NCBI GenBank assembly: GCA_001603415.1
Contig: LUYY01000107.1
Location: 1 to 9,192 of the forward strand
Direction: 5' to 3'
DNA: 9,192 nucleotides
DNA from: Bacteroidales bacterium Bact_07
Lineage (GTDB): Bacteria > Bacteroidota > Bacteroidia > Bacteroidales > Tenuifilaceae
In this document: piece after piece, positions 7,208 through 9,192 of the stretch
How the letters are laid out: every line of letters begins with the position of its first letter
Position numbering within the stretch: position 1 is the stretch's first letter
Notes under the pieces: generated by a model
What the model was told of the DNA's origin: nothing
Database searches by the model: none
Seen by the model: only the letters and a program-made list of their open reading frames with translations
Program-made: the position numbers and the translations under genes

Positions 7208-7624
7208 ATGATGGAAACTCTGCACATCAAGGCAAGAAAAGATTCCCCTGAAATCACTTTTGATCCTAAAAGTGGAAACTTCACAATAATTGGCGTAAGC
7301 CATCCTGAAAATGTAACTAACTTCTATGAGCCGGTTATTAAATGGCTTAATCTATTTAAAACGGAAGTTCAAAAAAATGGGGCTAAATCGGTAAAACCTA
7401 TAAATTTCCGGTTGTTCTTCAAGTATATCAATTCTGCTTCTTATAAGTATATGATTACCCTTTTTCAGCACATGCAGGAGATATATGAAATGGGGGTACC
7501 AATCCAAATTGTTTGGAACTACGAGCCCGGCGATGAGGATATGGCTGAGTCAGGGTGGGAGTTAATTGAGTATTCAGGAATTAAAGCACCCTCGGTTTGC
7601 GAGGTTTGTAACGAACCTATTTAG
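7208..7624 (+). CDS. Diverged SiaC-family protein, copy 3, with CxxC tail
   Basis: This 138-residue member follows copy 2 after eleven bases and ends the operon. The family fold is recognisable from SPEITFD (13-19), HPENVTNFYEPVIKWL (32-47) and KYINSASYKYMITLF (72-86). It differs in three ways. The residue matching Thr68 is Ser76. Extra residues (around EVQKNGAKSV, 53-62) lengthen the loop before the phosphosite strand. The C-terminus carries CEVC (131-134), absent from copies 1 and 2. Serine could still be phosphorylated, so loss of the switch is not shown. Two adjacent ATG codons (7208 and 7211) could each be the start; the choice changes the product by one residue. A bidirectional terminator lies about 30 bases past the stop. 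Confidence 0.82.
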   Translation: MMETLHIKARKDSPEITFDPKSGNFTIIGVSHPENVTNFYEPVIKWLNLFKTEVQKNGAKSVKPINFRLFFKYINSASYKYMITLFQHMQEIYEMGVPIQIVWNYEPGDEDMAESGWELIEYSGIKAPSVCEVCNEPI

Positions 7625-7646
7625 AGGCCGGCCAGTACTGAAATTT

Positions 7647-7690
7647 AAAAAAATAAGGGGAAGCTTAAACTTCCCCTTTCCTGTTTTTTA
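7647..7690. terminator. Bidirectional intrinsic terminator between the SiaC operon and pfkA
   Basis: AAGGGGAAG at 7655-7663 pairs perfectly with CTTCCCCTT at 7670-7678 around a six-base loop. On the plus strand the hairpin is followed by TTCCTGTTTTTT-type sequence. On the minus strand it is followed by a run of seven T (7647-7653 read in reverse). It therefore serves both convergent transcripts, and it lies about ten bases beyond the pfkA stop codon. Confidence 0.85.
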
Positions 7691-8782
7691 CTCACCAAAA
7701 CTTATGCCAACACCTCGAGCAGTGCGGACTAGGTCGCAATCAGGGTCAACAAAGTTGGGACGGTTAATGGCATCAATAAGGGGTACGGAAATGATATCGG
7801 GGTGTCGGTAAGCAACCATTTCGCCAAATTTACCCTCAAGCACCATTTCAAAAGCCTTTACGCCAAACTGAGTTGCCAAAACCCTATCGTAAGCTACGGG
7901 AATACCACCACGCTGTAAGTGTCCCAGAACGGTTTCGCGGATGTCGGCCTCAAAGCCAATGCTCTTAAGGTCTCGTGTAATTTTGTGCGCAACTCCACCA
8001 AGTCGTAGGTTATGGTAACCTACCTCATCGCTTTCGGCCGAGACCAGTGTGCCACCCTTAGGTAGAGCACCCTCAGCTACTACTACAATGGCATGCCCTT
8101 TACCTTTATTGTAACGGCTTTGCAAACGCTCGGCAACTTTATGGATGTCGTATGGAATTTCAGGAATTAAGCAAACCTCTGCACCACCGGCAATAGCAGC
8201 ATGCAGTGCAATCCAACCGGCATATCGTCCCATAACTTCTAGGATAAGTACGCGGTTATGACTGGCCGCTGTGGTAACCAGTTTATCTACAGCCTCGGTT
8301 GCAATCTGAACAGCGGTTTGGAAACCGAATGTAAAATCGGTAGCCGACAGGTCGTTATCGATGGTTTTGGGTACACCTATAATGTTCAACCCTTTTTCGT
8401 AAAGCTGTTGCGATATGCGCTGCGAGCCATCGCCCCCGATACTAATAACGGCATCGATACCAAGGTATTGGAGTTTACGGATCATCTCATCGGAGCGGTC
8501 AACTGCACCCCATGAGCCATCCTTGTTCTTCACTGGCCACGCAAAGGGGCCTCCCTTATTTGTTGTCCCAATTATTGTACCACCCTGAACGTGAATTCCT
8601 GCCACTGCGCGTTCGTCAAGCACCTTAATTTCAGTAGGTTCACGTAGAATTCCATCGAACGATTGAATACTACCAATAACTTCCCAGTCGGGTTCCTGAG
8701 AGGCGCGCTTCACAATTGCCCGGATCACCGCATTTAACCCTGGACAATCGCCACCTCCTGTTGCTACTAAAACTCTTTTCAT
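7688..8782 (-). CDS. pfkA: 6-phosphofructokinase (PfkA family)
   Basis: This 364-residue cytoplasmic enzyme phosphorylates fructose 6-phosphate to fructose 1,6-bisphosphate in glycolysis. Visible motifs are the phosphate-binding GGGDCPGLN (9-17), GGDGS (116-120), PKTIDND (138-144) with the catalytic base Asp142, MGRYAGW (184-190), AEGA (236-239) and GHLQRGG (287-293), which contacts the sugar phosphate. The length is slightly above the 320 residues of E. coli PfkA and fits group III enzymes. Gly119 matches Gly104 of E. coli, which favours ATP as donor. Lys139 replaces Gly124 and is the residue usual in pyrophosphate-dependent enzymes. ATP is thus the likelier donor but pyrophosphate is not excluded. 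The ATG start directly precedes KRVLVATGGG, the normal N-terminal strand. The gene stands alone and converges on the SiaC operon. Confidence 0.93.
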   Translation of the reverse strand: MKRVLVATGGGDCPGLNAVIRAIVKRASQEPDWEVIGSIQSFDGILREPTEIKVLDERAVAGIHVQGGTIIGTTNKGGPFAWPVKNKDGSWGAVDRSDEMIRKLQYLGIDAVISIGGDGSQRISQQLYEKGLNIIGVPKTIDNDLSATDFTFGFQTAVQIATEAVDKLVTTAASHNRVLILEVMGRYAGWIALHAAIAGGAEVCLIPEIPYDIHKVAERLQSRYNKGKGHAIVVVAEGALPKGGTLVSAESDEVGYHNLRLGGVAHKITRDLKSIGFEADIRETVLGHLQRGGIPVAYDRVLATQFGVKAFEMVLEGKFGEMVAYRHPDIISVPLIDAINRPNFVDPDCDLVRTARGVGISFGE

Positions 8783-8860
8783 TGGTTTTAATCTCGTTTG
8801 TTAAGGTTTATATAATGCTATTGTCTTTGTTTTAATACTGAAGTAAAATTGTAGAAAAAG

Positions 8861-8950
8861 TAACAAATTGTAACCTATTAATCAATTTACTTTAATATTA
8901 AAACGTAATGTAGTTATTCATCTCACATTTTGACAAATTACAAATTGTAA
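8861..8950. promoter_or_regulatory. Pair of TTACAAATTGTAA-type palindromes in the pfkA leader
   Basis: TTACAAATTGTAA at 8938-8950 is a perfect 13-base palindrome (six-base arms, one central base). TAACAAATTGTAA at 8861-8873 differs from it at one base. A half-like site, TTACAAATAA, lies at 9031-9040. Both full sites lie downstream of the candidate pfkA transcription start, where a bound repressor could block transcription. AT-rich sequence gives such motifs by chance fairly often, so an operator role is inference. Confidence 0.3.
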
Positions 8951-8974
8951 AAAGCCAAATTTTTTCCACGTTCG

Positions 8975-9003
8975 CAAAGGTATGAATTTTTTTAAACGCA
9001 CAA
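8975..9003 (-). promoter_or_regulatory. Candidate pfkA promoter (Bacteroidota type)
   Basis: Read on the minus strand, TTG (complement of 9001-9003) is followed after 18 bases by TACCTTTG (complement of 8975-8982), an exact match to TAnnTTTG. It is the only such exact match I found between pfkA and the window end. Transcription would begin near 8968, leaving a leader of about 186 bases before the pfkA ATG. Confidence 0.45.
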
Positions 9004-9080
9004 TGCTAAAAAGTATCAAAACTCATGCTGTTACAAATAATTATGCACCGCAAACGTGTGAAAACGGAAAGGGGAAGAAC

Positions 9081-9097
9081 CCGAATAAAAGATTCGG
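9081..9097. repeat. Short perfect hairpin
   Basis: CCGAAT at 9081-9086 and ATTCGG at 9092-9097 form a six-base stem with the loop AAAAG. No T-run follows on the plus strand, and on the minus strand only mixed TTCTTCCCC follows, so it is not a convincing terminator. A degenerate CAGAAA-type repeat follows at about 9102-9121. Confidence 0.4.
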
Positions 9098-9146
9098 AAA
9101 CCAGAAATCAGAAAGTAGAAATGTTGAGTAAGTTCTGAAATTTTGC

Positions 9147-9176
9147 AAGGTTAATTGTATTAATCCCCTTAACCTT
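9147..9176. repeat. Inverted repeat AAGGTTAA / TTAACCTT
   Basis: AAGGTTAA at 9147-9154 and TTAACCTT at 9169-9176 are perfect eight-base inverted copies separated by 14 bases. The sequence continues with further CTTAAAC/TTGAACC-like words to the window end. It could be part of an intergenic repeat family or a regulatory hairpin of a gene beyond the window. Confidence 0.35.
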
Positions 9177-9192
9177 AAACTTTGAACCTCAA

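Larger units (their letters stand above)
8783..9192. other. Non-coding region upstream of pfkA
   Basis: These 410 bases hold no credible gene. They are AT-rich and contain the pfkA leader, a candidate pfkA promoter (8975-9003), palindromic TTACAAATTGTAA-type sites, and two short inverted repeats near the window end. A 49-codon open frame on the plus strand (8982-9131) is not convincing. The gene to the right of the window is not reached. Confidence 0.75.

Noticed and set aside
7566..7811. 81-codon plus-strand open frame crossing the SiaC copy 3 stop and the terminator
   Set aside because: It runs through the hairpin and into the pfkA coding region in antisense, and shows no family similarity.
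9081..9097. Hairpin as an intrinsic terminator
   Set aside because: The stem is only six base pairs and no T-run follows on either strand.
8982..9131. 49-codon plus-strand open frame starting ATGAATTTTTTTAAACGC
   Set aside because: The only purine-rich stretch (AAAGG) is one base from the ATG, the start overlaps the candidate minus-strand promoter, and the later codons run through the hairpin and CAGAAA-type repeats. The product resembles no family I know.

Overview
The window looks like a piece of a Bacteroidota chromosome, most likely from a Bacteroidales-type anaerobe. Three things support this. The two best promoter candidates match the Bacteroidota consensus (TTG, a spacer of about 19 bases, then TAnnTTTG) rather than the E. 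coli type. Ribosome binding sites are weak or absent before most starts. The gene families also fit: short secreted proteins with signal peptides ending in GQ or AQ, a regulatory-like beta domain, and SiaC/DUF1987 paralogs. The genus cannot be named from sequence alone.

Layout, left to right. Positions 1-55 hold the last residues of an upstream gene. A secreted 340-residue protein follows (99-1121); it resembles the CotH-type atypical kinase fold but is otherwise unrecognised. Next is a set of three closely packed genes: an exported protein with a very long charged helix (1211-2920), a molybdopterin oxidoreductase catalytic subunit (2927-4975), and a fusion of a four-cluster ferredoxin with a DmsC-type membrane anchor (4972-6270). 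The last two overlap by four bases and clearly form one membrane-bound redox enzyme of the DMSO-reductase superfamily. Its probable molybdenum ligand is a cysteine and it has no Tat leader, so it should not simply be called a DMSO reductase.

A 143-base gap with a good Bacteroidota promoter leads into three tandem SiaC-family genes (6414-7624). SiaC is the phospho-switch protein of the SiaABCD pathway of Pseudomonas aeruginosa. No kinase, phosphatase or diguanylate cyclase partner is present here. The first two copies keep the phospho-threonine at residue 68. The third has serine there, plus an insertion and a CxxC tail. A hairpin with T-runs on both sides ends this operon and also the convergent gene for 6-phosphofructokinase (7688-8782, minus strand). 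The kinase carries a mixed active-site signature (GGDGS with PKTIDND).

The last 410 bases are non-coding. They contain a candidate pfkA promoter with a leader of nearly 190 bases, palindromic TTACAAATTGTAA-type sites, and two short inverted repeats near the window end.

The most interesting items are the orphan SiaC triplet with its diverged third member, and the redox operon that combines a cysteine-ligated catalytic subunit, a fused DmsBC-like subunit and an adjacent long-helix exported protein.
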